A stretch of 64,000 nucleotides of DNA from NCBI GenBank assembly GCA_945901125.1, contig CAMDKD010000003.1, positions 62,001 through 126,000 on the forward strand. The letters run 5' to 3'. A program made the translations under genes and the position numbers. Source of the stretch: Bordetella parapertussis. Lineage in GTDB: Bacteria; Pseudomonadota; Gammaproteobacteria; Burkholderiales; Burkholderiaceae_C. The notes beneath the pieces were generated by a model. It ran no database searches and was not told the DNA's origin. It saw only the letters and a program-made list of their open reading frames with translations. Shown here in pieces: positions 16,464 to 24,974 of this stretch; within the stretch, counting starts at the first letter, position 1; the number at the start of each line of letters is the position of its first letter.

Positions 16464-17982
16464 GGGGCACCACCTGTTCGAGCATTTTGGCTGACATCAG
16501 CACACTGGGCACGCCTGCACCGGGTTGTGTGCCGGCACCCACTAAGAATAAATTTTGAATGTCTTCGCTGCGGTTGTGCGGACGGAACCACGCGCTTTGC
16601 GTCAGCACCGGCTCCAGGCCGAAGCCAGCGCCTTTGAAGGACCACAAGCGGTCTTGAAAATCTTGCGGTGTGGTGACTTTGGATGTGACTATGTGTTGCT
16701 TCAAACTGGGCAACACGCTGTCTTGCAGCACCGTGGCAATCGCTTCGCGGTATTGCTCGGTGATGGCCGGCCAGTCGGTGCCGCTGCTCAGGTTGGGCAC
16801 CACCGACAAGGCATAAAACGCATCGCAACCCTCAGGCGCCAGCGACGGGTCGGTGGCAGTCGGACGGTACAAGTACAAGCTGAAATCTTTGGACAGTTTG
16901 TGGTTTTTGAAAATGTCTTGCAACAAGCCTTTGTAACGCGGGCCTAACACCATCATGTGGTGCGGCACATCTTCGTACCGTTTGTCCGTGCCGAAATACC
17001 AAACGAACAGACCCGAGGAATAGTTACCTTTGTCAATCCGGCGGTCGCTCCAACTGGGGCGGTATTTTTCTTCTATCAGGTGTTTGTAAGTCCAGGCGGC
17101 ATCTGCGTTGCTGACGACAATTTCTGAGGCTATGAATTCACCGTTTTGCAGTTCCACACCGACCGCCTTGCCGTGCTCTACACGTATGCGGGTGACGGGG
17201 GCGTTGTAATGGATAGGCACCATGCGGTTTTGCAGCAGCTTGACCAGCGCGCTGACAATGGCACCGGTGCCGCCCATGGCCGAATGCACGCCCCAGCGTT
17301 GTTCCAGTATGTGTATCAGCGAATACACGCAAGTGACTGAAAACGGATTGCCACCGATCAGCAGCGGGTGAAAACTCATGACGATGCGCAGCTTGGGATG
17401 CTTCAGATACGAAGACACCATGCTGTAAATAGAGCGCCAGGCTTTCATGCGTGCCAGATTAGGCAGGGCTTTGGCAACGTCGGTCAAGGTCTCAAAAGGA
17501 ATGGATCCGAGTTCGACAAAGCCTAGTTGGTAACACTGCGCCGAGGCTTGCATCAGGTCTTTGAAGCCTTGCACATCTACCGGACTGATGGCCTCAATTT
17601 GCGCCAGCATGGATGATTCGTCATTGCTGTAATCAAAGTGTGTGCCGTCATCAAAACGGATGCGATAAAACGGCGCCATGGCTCGCAAGTCCACATGGTC
17701 TTGCATGCGCTCGCCGCACAGCGTGAACAACTCTTCGAGCAAATGCGGCAGCGTGATGATGGTAGGCCCGGCGTCGAAAGTGAAGCCGTCTTGCTTGTGC
17801 ACATAAGCGCGACCGCCGGGTGCGTCCAGTTTTTCCAATACTTGTACTTGATAGCCTTGTACGCTGAGTCGAATGGCAGCGGCAAGACCGCCGAAGCCGC
17901 TGCCTATGACCAAGGCGCGCGGAGAATGTCTGGCCGGTACGTCTCCGGCGGATCTGTCATCAAGTGCTCGGAATGCATTCAT
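16444..17982 (-). CDS. crtI: Phytoene desaturase
   Basis: FAD-dependent desaturase converting phytoene to neurosporene or lycopene. The N-terminal dinucleotide fold is ALVIGSGFGGLAAAIRLSVQGYQVQVLEK, and the C-terminal FAD signature reads FLVGAGTQPGAGVPSVLMSAKM. The length of 512 residues is typical. The ATG overlaps the puhE stop (ATGA), so crt and puh genes are translationally linked. The number of desaturation steps cannot be read from sequence. No crtC, crtD or crtF is nearby. Confidence 0.95.
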   Translation of the reverse strand: MNAFRALDDRSAGDVPARHSPRALVIGSGFGGLAAAIRLSVQGYQVQVLEKLDAPGGRAYVHKQDGFTFDAGPTIITLPHLLEELFTLCGERMQDHVDLRAMAPFYRIRFDDGTHFDYSNDESSMLAQIEAISPVDVQGFKDLMQASAQCYQLGFVELGSIPFETLTDVAKALPNLARMKAWRSIYSMVSSYLKHPKLRIVMSFHPLLIGGNPFSVTCVYSLIHILEQRWGVHSAMGGTGAIVSALVKLLQNRMVPIHYNAPVTRIRVEHGKAVGVELQNGEFIASEIVVSNADAAWTYKHLIEEKYRPSWSDRRIDKGNYSSGLFVWYFGTDKRYEDVPHHMMVLGPRYKGLLQDIFKNHKLSKDFSLYLYRPTATDPSLAPEGCDAFYALSVVPNLSSGTDWPAITEQYREAIATVLQDSVLPSLKQHIVTSKVTTPQDFQDRLWSFKGAGFGLEPVLTQSAWFRPHNRSEDIQNLFLVGAGTQPGAGVPSVLMSAKMLEQVVPHALAFH

Positions 17983-18830
17983 GCGGCATCTACCTGGTTA
18001 GTTGCAGTCACGGGTACACCAACACCAACTGAAGTGTCCGCCAGTGGCGCGCGGTTTGAGCCGTAGGGGCTGCGTTTCATAGCCCATCCCCACAAGCGTT
18101 GCAAAGGCAGGGCAATCACCATCAATACATGTTCAATGATGGCCAGGCCCAGCAGCGAAGACAGCAGTACCCAGCCGGTGCTGATGGTGACTGCGCCTGT
18201 TTTGAGTTCCCACACCATCCATGTCCATACAACCACAGACAAAGCAATAGTGAAAAAGAAAAACGGGCTGATGCGGCCGCTTTTGAAATAGCTGCCTATG
18301 TAGCGCAGATGTGCCGGCAAATACTGTTCGCCGACTTGAGGTACACCGAAAAACAAATTCAGCTTGGCGCTCAATCGCATGCACCAAAGCAAAGCGTAGG
18401 TGCACAAAGCCACGTGGTTGGACTGGCCTTGTTGCAAAGCCAATAGCACACCGAAATTGAACAGCAGCGCCACCTCGTGGTAGAGCAGCGCCATGACGGA
18501 TTGTCCGAAGCGCCGGTTCAAGCTCAGACCGGGGTCTAGCGCAATACGCCTGGGCCCCGCCAGCCAACCGGTGAGAAAAGCCATTTCATGCCAGCTCCAC
18601 ATGGCGATCACACTGACAAAGCCGATATAGGCATTGAGTACAGAATGCGAACGCATGCTGATGGACGCTGTCCACAGGCTCAAGCCCAGCAAAAAACTGA
18701 GAAAGAACATGCTCCATCTGAACGTGTATGTGGGCAAACGCACCAACCACAAAATGGCGCCGGTGCCCAGCCACCAGCAGAACACTGCAAACAAGCAGGC
18801 TCCTGTCGTGGTGGATAAAAATTCAATCAT
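17979..18830 (-). CDS. puhE: Photosynthetic complex assembly protein PuhE
   Basis: An integral membrane protein with about seven hydrophobic segments, matching the PuhE (DUF3623) family that supports reaction-centre assembly. Recognisable stretches are RWSMFFLSFLLGLSLWTASISM and AKLNLFFGVPQVGEQYLPAHLRYIGSYF. It lies nine bases after acsF and overlaps crtI. The C-terminal about 40 residues are non-conserved and hydrophilic. Confidence 0.9.
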   Translation of the reverse strand: MIEFLSTTTGACLFAVFCWWLGTGAILWLVRLPTYTFRWSMFFLSFLLGLSLWTASISMRSHSVLNAYIGFVSVIAMWSWHEMAFLTGWLAGPRRIALDPGLSLNRRFGQSVMALLYHEVALLFNFGVLLALQQGQSNHVALCTYALLWCMRLSAKLNLFFGVPQVGEQYLPAHLRYIGSYFKSGRISPFFFFTIALSVVVWTWMVWELKTGAVTISTGWVLLSSLLGLAIIEHVLMVIALPLQRLWGWAMKRSPYGSNRAPLADTSVGVGVPVTATNQVDAA

Positions 18831-18839
18831 TCAGACACC

Positions 18840-19952
18840 CTACCAAGTGGGTTGCATACGGATGTTGGCGGGCAATTCGTTTTTCTTGACCGGCAGCATG
18901 TACAAACGGCCAAACGTGTATGCCGCTTGAACGGCAGTCACCGCACGACCGATCAAGCCGGTCACGCCGCCGCGTTCTTTGGCTTTGGCATTGGCAATAG
19001 ACAACTCCACCAGACGCGTCATGCAGGCACGGAAGGTCGGGTGATCGATATCGACTTCGATAGGGAAGACCTGACGCGCAATGTCAGAAGTGATGCGAAA
19101 CACTTCGTAGTCATACTCGGTGGATTCAAAGCCCATGGCTTCGTGCAACAGCGGGCGTGTATGGTCGCGCACATACATGGTGGCATACACCGCCAGAATG
19201 AAAAAGCGTATCCACCATAGGTTCACACCGCGCAGCAACTCGGGCTGCGAACGCATGATGAGGGCGAAAGATTCGCCGTGGCGGAACTCGTCATTGCACC
19301 AGCGTTCAAACCAACGGAAGATGGGATGAAAACGCTTGTCCGGGTTTTTTTCAAGTTGGCGGTAAATGGTGATGTAGCGCGCGTAGCCGATTTTTTCTGA
19401 CAAGTAAGTCGCGTAAAAAATGAACTTAGGCTTGAAGAAGGTGTAGGACTTGGTTCGCTTGAGCTGGCCCAGATCTATGCCTAAGTCAAAGTCGCGCAAG
19501 GACTGGTTGATGAAACCTGCGTGGCGCGATTCGTCGCGCGCCATGTAAGTCATCAATTGTTTGATGTCCGGGTTTTTGACGTTCTTGCGTACTTCGTTGT
19601 ACAAAATGCAGCCTGAAAATTCAGAGGTGAGCGAGCTGATCAAAAAGTCTAGAAACTCCTGGCGCATTTCAGGCGACAGCTGCGGCATGAGTACGCGAAC
19701 TTCTTCGGCAAAGGCTTCGTCGCGCTGGAAGTGATCGTGGTTGTTGTCGCCTTCGTATTCCTTCAACATGGTGTCCCAATCCGCGCGCACGGATTCGATA
19801 TTTAACCTGTCCATGGCGTCGAAATCGGTGGTGTAAAAGCGCGGACTGAGCACGGTGTTGCGAACGGCTTTGGCGTTGGCATCCGCAGCGTTTTCCACCG
19901 TGCCTATCAATAACTCCACGTGATCAAAATCTAATACGGCGGCGTTGGTCAT
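18840..19952 (-). CDS. acsF: Mg-protoporphyrin IX monomethyl ester oxidative cyclase
   Basis: Diiron oxygenase that forms the isocyclic ring E of bacteriochlorophyll using O2. Two ExxH iron-binding motifs are visible: Glu141-Ser-Arg-His144 (ARDESRHAGF) and Glu222-Phe-Arg-His225 (NDEFRHGESF). The 370-residue length fits. It sits between puhC and puhE, an arrangement common in purple betaproteobacteria. Since no bchE is present in the window, ring closure here appears oxygen-dependent, consistent with aerobic phototrophy. Confidence 0.96.
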   Translation of the reverse strand: MTNAAVLDFDHVELLIGTVENAADANAKAVRNTVLSPRFYTTDFDAMDRLNIESVRADWDTMLKEYEGDNNHDHFQRDEAFAEEVRVLMPQLSPEMRQEFLDFLISSLTSEFSGCILYNEVRKNVKNPDIKQLMTYMARDESRHAGFINQSLRDFDLGIDLGQLKRTKSYTFFKPKFIFYATYLSEKIGYARYITIYRQLEKNPDKRFHPIFRWFERWCNDEFRHGESFALIMRSQPELLRGVNLWWIRFFILAVYATMYVRDHTRPLLHEAMGFESTEYDYEVFRITSDIARQVFPIEVDIDHPTFRACMTRLVELSIANAKAKERGGVTGLIGRAVTAVQAAYTFGRLYMLPVKKNELPANIRMQPTW

Positions 19953-19955
19953 GGC

Positions 19956-20432
19956 TTACTCCTGGGAAGCTTTCTGAGTGGAAGAGGTGAGAGTCTGCAA
20001 TTGTGCAAACGAAGACATATTGGTCGGGCCGAATGACTCCAAATCAATGCGCACATCGGTGGCAGGGTCTAGCAATGTCAATCTGCCATCGGTATGGCCG
20101 ATGAGCTCGAATGCCGGGCCCGATCCGATGCCGCGACGCATGCGTTCGCGAGTCAAGGTGCGTAACGTGCCTCTGACAAAACCTTGTTCGCCTTGAAAAC
20201 GCGTCACTTCCAATTGACTGCTGGGATCTACCACGGCGACATCCCCGTTAGGCCGGTCTTCAAAACGCAGACTGCGTTTCCAACTGACTGGCGCATCGTC
20301 TTGCTGCGCGACCATGCCTTGGTTACGCAGCACACCGACCACCAACAACACACTGCATAAAAAGCCGACGAATATCCAGCCGGTCAGGCCGTGCTGGCCC
20401 GGCAGGTTGTTGTTAGAGATAGATTGGTTCAT
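19956..20432 (-). CDS. puhC: Photosynthetic complex assembly protein PuhC
   Basis: A small membrane-anchored assembly factor of 158 residues. One transmembrane segment (GWIFVGFLCSVLLVVGVLRNQ, about 19-40) is followed by a soluble beta-rich domain (VDPSSQLEVTRFQGEQGFVRGTLRTLTRERMRRG). The family is needed for reaction-centre/LH1 assembly. It overlaps puhB by four bases, and acsF follows after three. Confidence 0.9.
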   Translation of the reverse strand: MNQSISNNNLPGQHGLTGWIFVGFLCSVLLVVGVLRNQGMVAQQDDAPVSWKRSLRFEDRPNGDVAVVDPSSQLEVTRFQGEQGFVRGTLRTLTRERMRRGIGSGPAFELIGHTDGRLTLLDPATDVRIDLESFGPTNMSSFAQLQTLTSSTQKASQE

Positions 20433-21103
20433 GTGGACAATGCCTCCGTGTGGCGCTTGTTCATGCCCATGGTCGGTTGTTCATCGATGATGTCGCCGAG
20501 CATGACCGGTACTGCCGGGTTGACTTCACGCCATGCCTGAACCAGACGCTCTCCGACACGCACTGCATCCGGAATGAAGCGCATACATGGCTCGGGGTTT
20601 TTCAAAGCCCAGGGCTTGGCATGCGGCCAGATATTGAGCCAGGCAATATGGTCGTCCCCGGCCAATTTGAGCGCGATGTCACCAAACCCGTCTTTCATGG
20701 GTTTGACGCTGGCACCAGCCACCATGCGCAAGGGAAGATTGAAGGTGAGTGTCAGCACGATGCCGATGCGCATGACCACGCGCTTGCTGGTCAGTGTGTA
20801 CAAGGCGGTGCGTGCAGTCAGCCAGGCCAGCCAGGTCAACAAACCCAAAGCAGTCAAGCTCAAGGCCACACTGGTGGCCAAGGGCACCAGCAGTTTTGGC
20901 TGAGGCTCGCCTAAGAGATAAGCGGCTTGCAAAATAATCATGACCGCAAAATAAATAGCCAATGTGCGCACACGAAAAACATGCAGCGCCAGTTGTTTCC
21001 AGTCAGGTGAACCTTGCCATAGCAGGCGCTCACCAGCCGGTAAAGCTTCGGGAAGTCCGGGCGCTGCCTCGAACTCGTGTTCGTGGTGCGGATTGACGTT
21101 CAA
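20429..21103 (-). CDS. puhB: Photosynthetic complex assembly protein PuhB
   Basis: 224 residues. It has a PuhB-type N-terminus (LPAGERLLWQGSPDWKQLALHVFRVR), two to three membrane segments (residues about 45-100), and a PH-like domain (LYTLTSKRVVMRIGIVLTLTFNLPLRMVAGASVKPM). It assists reaction-centre H assembly. Start and stop overlap puhA and puhC by four bases each. Confidence 0.92.
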   Translation of the reverse strand: MNVNPHHEHEFEAAPGLPEALPAGERLLWQGSPDWKQLALHVFRVRTLAIYFAVMIILQAAYLLGEPQPKLLVPLATSVALSLTALGLLTWLAWLTARTALYTLTSKRVVMRIGIVLTLTFNLPLRMVAGASVKPMKDGFGDIALKLAGDDHIAWLNIWPHAKPWALKNPEPCMRFIPDAVRVGERLVQAWREVNPAVPVMLGDIIDEQPTMGMNKRHTEALST

Positions 21104-21867
21104 AACAGTGGCTCCTGACGTTCAGGCATGGCGTACAAAGTGCCTGCACCGTAATAGGCGGTGATTTTTTCTTCTTCCAACAGCGTGATCTGACTGTCGC
21201 TTTTGGTTTTAGGCACATTGGCGAATTGCGAGGCAAGGATGGAAGACACATGCACGCCACGGCGGTTGATGCGCGAGAAGGTCATGGGCAATAACACGGT
21301 GCCGCCAGAATGCAAAGACACTTCGAGGTAGCGGAACATCATTTCGCAACGGTCTACCCACAGGTCTTTGACGTGACCAGCCTCGAAGCGATCCAAGCCG
21401 TAGACCGGCAGGCCACGCGGGTCGATATCTGGCGACATGACGCCATGGTCAGCAGCAATACGCAGTGGAACGATTTTGATGTCACCGCCGTGGTAGAGAT
21501 CGGGTTCATCGGCGCGTGCAGCCCAGGCACCAGGGCCGATACCTGCCAGCAACGGGTCACCCACAGGCTCCAGAGGAGCGCCAAGCCAGCCATGCGCGGG
21601 TTGGGCGGTGTAGCTGCCGTCTACGCGGTTGACATCGGGGGCCAAAATTTCACGACCATCCGCCATCTTGTATACCTTGGGCTCCGGCACCGGCCAGCCG
21701 ATTTGCACCGGTCCGCCTTGCAGGTGGCCGTTGTCCATCGGGTAACCTTCGCGGTGGCCTTCGCGTACAAGGTAATAAATCAGGCCAGCAAAGAAAATCC
21801 AAAACATATAGAGGACGATTTGGGCGACGTCCACATATTGGGTGATAGCACCAGTTTCCATGCTCAT
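21100..21867 (-). CDS. puhA: Photosynthetic reaction centre H subunit
   Basis: 255 residues with the single N-terminal transmembrane helix (VDVAQIVLYMFWIFFAGLIYYLVREGHREGYP) and the cytoplasmic PRC-barrel domain typical of PuhA. The subunit caps the L/M core and guides proton entry to the QB site. A good AAAGGAG ribosome-binding site precedes the ATG. L and M genes (puf) are not in this window, so the partner subunits must be encoded elsewhere. Confidence 0.96.
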   Translation of the reverse strand: MSMETGAITQYVDVAQIVLYMFWIFFAGLIYYLVREGHREGYPMDNGHLQGGPVQIGWPVPEPKVYKMADGREILAPDVNRVDGSYTAQPAHGWLGAPLEPVGDPLLAGIGPGAWAARADEPDLYHGGDIKIVPLRIAADHGVMSPDIDPRGLPVYGLDRFEAGHVKDLWVDRCEMMFRYLEVSLHSGGTVLLPMTFSRINRRGVHVSSILASQFANVPKTKSDSQITLLEEEKITAYYGAGTLYAMPERQEPLF

Positions 21868-21893
21868 TCTCCTTTAAATAGCGCAAAAAATAT

Positions 21894-23330
21894 TCAGCCC
21901 GGCAGTTCAGCCAGACCGAATCGGGTGTCATCCGGTACCTGCTGGCGTCGCTTGCGACTTACCAGTGGGCCCAGGGCAATCAACACACAAAACAGCATGT
22001 ACATCTCGATGTGAAACACCACGCTGTAACCGGTGACAGGTGAGACCAAAGCCTCGCCCAGCATTCCTTGTTCGGCCATATTGCCAATCAGGTCGCGGGT
22101 GACACCACCCGCAGCCATGGCCAATCCGGATGCGGTGGCCTGAACCGCACCCCAGGCACCTAACACCATGCCGGCGTGCACCTTGTCAGTCATGGCCATG
22201 GCTGTCAGCAGCATGCCTACAGAAAACAGTCCGCCGCCGAAACCGATGAGTGTGGCCCCTGCTTGAAACAAAACGGTCGATTGCAACGGGGCGGAAAAAA
22301 TCACACAAGCGAAAGCCGGTAAACCGATGAGAGCGCCAACGGCAGCCAGGCGACAAGCATCCATGCCGCGAGACATGAAGCGTGCTGACAAGGCAAACGC
22401 CAGCAAGGCGCCGGCCGAGGTCATGGCGGTCAAGGCACTGGTCAGACTGACATCAAGTCCCAGCACTTGTGCGCCGTAAGGTTCAAGCACGATGTCTTGC
22501 ATGCTGAAAGCAGCAGTACCCAGACCCACGGTCCATAAAAAACGGCGCATTCTGGGAATGGCCATCAGTTGACGCCAGTTGTGAGAAAAACCGTCAGGCT
22601 CGCGCTTGCCGCGTTTGCTGCTGCGTGCTTCTTGTTTCCACAAAGACACCAGATTAAGCACTGCCACCGACACGGCGCAGCCCTGAACCACTTGAATCAA
22701 TTTTTGCGGAGAAAAATCACTGAGCAGCAAACTGAGTGCAGCGCTGCCGACGATCAAACCCACCAATAGCATGGCGTACATCAGAGCCACCACACGCGGA
22801 CGTTTGTCTTCAGGCGAAATATCAGAGGCCAACGCAAGACCTGCCGTTTGGGTGATTTGCATACCGGCACCCACACACAAAAACGCCGTGGCGGCCCCGA
22901 GGCGAATGACCCACAAATAGCCTTCGCGCGGCTCCGACAAGCCAAGCAGCGCAAACGGCATGACGGCCAAACCACCGAACATCAAAATCGTACCCATCCA
23001 CATATACGGAATGCGGCGCAAGCCCAGTGCCGAAGGATGCGTGTCACTGCGGTAACCGATCATGGCGCGCAAAGGTGCAAACACCAAGGGCAGTGCCACC
23101 GACAAAGCCACCCACCAGGCAGGCACTTCGAGTTCGATGATCATGACCCGGTTGAGCGTGCCCACCAGCAACGCCATGGTCATGCCGATCGACAACTGAA
23201 AAAGTGCAAGCCTGAACAAACGGCCCAGCGGCAGATCAGGCGATGCCGCATCTGCAAACGGCACGTACTGCATCATGATGGATTGCATCCATGCCGGCGG
23301 GCGCATTTTGAAGCTCATGTTTGTACCCAT
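21894..23330 (-). CDS. lhaA: Light-harvesting 1 assembly protein LhaA (PucC/BCD family MFS)
   Basis: A 12-helix major-facilitator-like protein with the BCD-family pattern (LGRLFRLALFQLSIGMTMALLVGTLNRVMIIELEVPAWWVAL; GYRSDTHPSALGLRRIPYMWMGT). It helps deliver bacteriochlorophyll to LH1. Two starts are possible: 23330, or 23318, which forms an ATGA overlap with the bchM stop; the latter would fit the operon's habit. No second family member (bch2/orf427), often found between bchG and bchP, is present here. Confidence 0.93.
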   Translation of the reverse strand: MGTNMSFKMRPPAWMQSIMMQYVPFADAASPDLPLGRLFRLALFQLSIGMTMALLVGTLNRVMIIELEVPAWWVALSVALPLVFAPLRAMIGYRSDTHPSALGLRRIPYMWMGTILMFGGLAVMPFALLGLSEPREGYLWVIRLGAATAFLCVGAGMQITQTAGLALASDISPEDKRPRVVALMYAMLLVGLIVGSAALSLLLSDFSPQKLIQVVQGCAVSVAVLNLVSLWKQEARSSKRGKREPDGFSHNWRQLMAIPRMRRFLWTVGLGTAAFSMQDIVLEPYGAQVLGLDVSLTSALTAMTSAGALLAFALSARFMSRGMDACRLAAVGALIGLPAFACVIFSAPLQSTVLFQAGATLIGFGGGLFSVGMLLTAMAMTDKVHAGMVLGAWGAVQATASGLAMAAGGVTRDLIGNMAEQGMLGEALVSPVTGYSVVFHIEMYMLFCVLIALGPLVSRKRRQQVPDDTRFGLAELPG

Positions 23331-24040
23331 TCCCAGGCTTGAGATGTGTAAAAACCGCTGGAGATGCGTTGCATGCGTTTGGGCCGCCAGCCGTGCTGAC
23401 GCACCGCGCGTTCTAAATACACATGCAAGGTGGATTTGCGTACCGGGGCCAACTGCGGTGAGCGGTCGGTGCGCGGAAACAAACGGCCCATGGCGTGCGC
23501 AGTAGCCAGCAAAGGCGAATGCGGGGCAAAGGTGAACACAATGGCGCGCTTGGTGCGCTTGCTCAATGCTTCAAACGCGTTGGCAATGTCTTGCGTGTCG
23601 TAGTGGATGAGTGAATCCATGCAAACCACGTAATCAAACTCGCCGTGTTCTGCTGACAGCATGTCGCCCGCCAAAAACGTGATGCTGCCGGCTTTGGCGC
23701 TGAGTGCTGCGTTGGTCAGCAAATCCTGCGCATGGCGTTCACGCGCCAAATTGACCAGCGTAGGCGACAAATCGATAGCAATTACATCGGCACCGCGCTT
23801 CATGGCTTCTTGCGCCAAGGCGCCAGTGCCACAACCGGCATCCAGCAAACGCATGCCGGTCATGTCCTCGGGCAACCAAGACAACAAAGTGTGTCGCATC
23901 TGATCGCGGCCACGGCGCACGGTGGCGCGAATGCGTCCCACCGGCGCGTTGGAGGTGAGTACCTCCCAGGCCTTGGCGGCTGTGCGATCGAAATAGGTTT
24001 CGATCTGGCCGCGACGTGCAACATAACTGGCGTGGTTCAT
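23315..24040 (-). CDS. bchM: Mg-protoporphyrin IX O-methyltransferase
   Basis: SAM-dependent methylation of Mg-protoporphyrin IX, supplying the AcsF substrate. The SAM motif RLLDAGCGTGALAQEAMKRGADVIAIDLS and the family start MNHASYVARRGQIETYFDRTA are clear. The ATG at 24040 follows the bchL stop by one base; the longer open frame overlaps bchL and is not used. Length 241 residues. Confidence 0.94.
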   Translation of the reverse strand: MNHASYVARRGQIETYFDRTAAKAWEVLTSNAPVGRIRATVRRGRDQMRHTLLSWLPEDMTGMRLLDAGCGTGALAQEAMKRGADVIAIDLSPTLVNLARERHAQDLLTNAALSAKAGSITFLAGDMLSAEHGEFDYVVCMDSLIHYDTQDIANAFEALSKRTKRAIVFTFAPHSPLLATAHAMGRLFPRTDRSPQLAPVRKSTLHVYLERAVRQHGWRPKRMQRISSGFYTSQAWEWVQT

Positions 24041-24041
24041 C

Positions 24042-24953
24042 TCAATCAAAGCCCAACAAATCAAAAATATCCCGGTCTTTCATGGGAATGGAGGGCAGCG
24101 GGTCTGTGCCTGCCCACAAGGCTGCTGCCAAGCGCATGTACTCATCTTGCACGGCCTTGACGGCGGGCGTGGCTTCAAGCTCAAACATGGTGCATTTCTG
24201 CAAACGGCTTTTGCGGATTTCATCCAGCATGGGGAAATGCGCCATGTTCTTCAAACCAGTGACGGCGTTGAACTTGTCGACCTGGTCGGTGTCGTCGCTG
24301 CGGTTGACGATGACACCGCCCAAGCGCACGTTGTAGTTTTTCGACTTGGCACCAATGGCTTGCACGATGCGGTTCATCGCAAAGATGGAATCGAAGTCGT
24401 TGGCGGTGACGATGAGCGCGCGGTCTGCGTGTTGCAGCGGTGCGGCAAAACCGCCGCACACCACATCGCCCAGCACATCAAAGATCACCACATCGGTGTC
24501 TTCCAGCAAATGGTGCTCTTTCAGGAGCTTGACGGTCTGCCCCACCACATAGCCGCCGCAGCCGGTGCCAGCCGGCGGGCCGCCTGCTTCGACGCACATC
24601 ACACCGTTGTAGCCTTCAAACACAAAATCTTCTACGCGCAATTCTTCGGCATGAAAGTCCACGGTTTCGAGCACATCAATCACCGTGGGCAACATTTTTT
24701 TGGTGAGAGTGAAAGTGCTGTCGTGCTTGGGGTCACAACCAATTTGCAGTACCCGCTTACCCAGTCTGGAAAAGGCGGCCGACAGGTTGGAGGAGGTGGT
24801 GCTTTTGCCAATGCCGCCTTTGCCGTAAATGGCAAACACTTTGGCATTGCCAATTTTCACACTGGGGTCGAGCTGCACTTGCACGCTACCCTCGCCGTCG
24901 GGGCGTCCGCCGCGTTTGATTTGGCTGACGGGAATGTTGGCGGTTTCAATCAT
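24042..24953 (-). CDS. bchL: Light-independent protochlorophyllide reductase, iron protein BchL
   Basis: NifH-like ATPase that donates electrons to BchNB. The P-loop GKGGIGKSTTSSN lies near residue 45, the 4Fe-4S cysteines are in AGTGCGGYV and GDVVCGGFA, and switch II sits between them. The length of 303 residues is standard. The bchH gene that commonly separates bchB from bchL is absent from this position and lies about 13 kb away. Confidence 0.97.
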   Translation of the reverse strand: MIETANIPVSQIKRGGRPDGEGSVQVQLDPSVKIGNAKVFAIYGKGGIGKSTTSSNLSAAFSRLGKRVLQIGCDPKHDSTFTLTKKMLPTVIDVLETVDFHAEELRVEDFVFEGYNGVMCVEAGGPPAGTGCGGYVVGQTVKLLKEHHLLEDTDVVIFDVLGDVVCGGFAAPLQHADRALIVTANDFDSIFAMNRIVQAIGAKSKNYNVRLGGVIVNRSDDTDQVDKFNAVTGLKNMAHFPMLDEIRKSRLQKCTMFELEATPAVKAVQDEYMRLAAALWAGTDPLPSIPMKDRDIFDLLGFD

Positions 24954-24974
24954 GGTGTTTTTCCTATGAGGATT

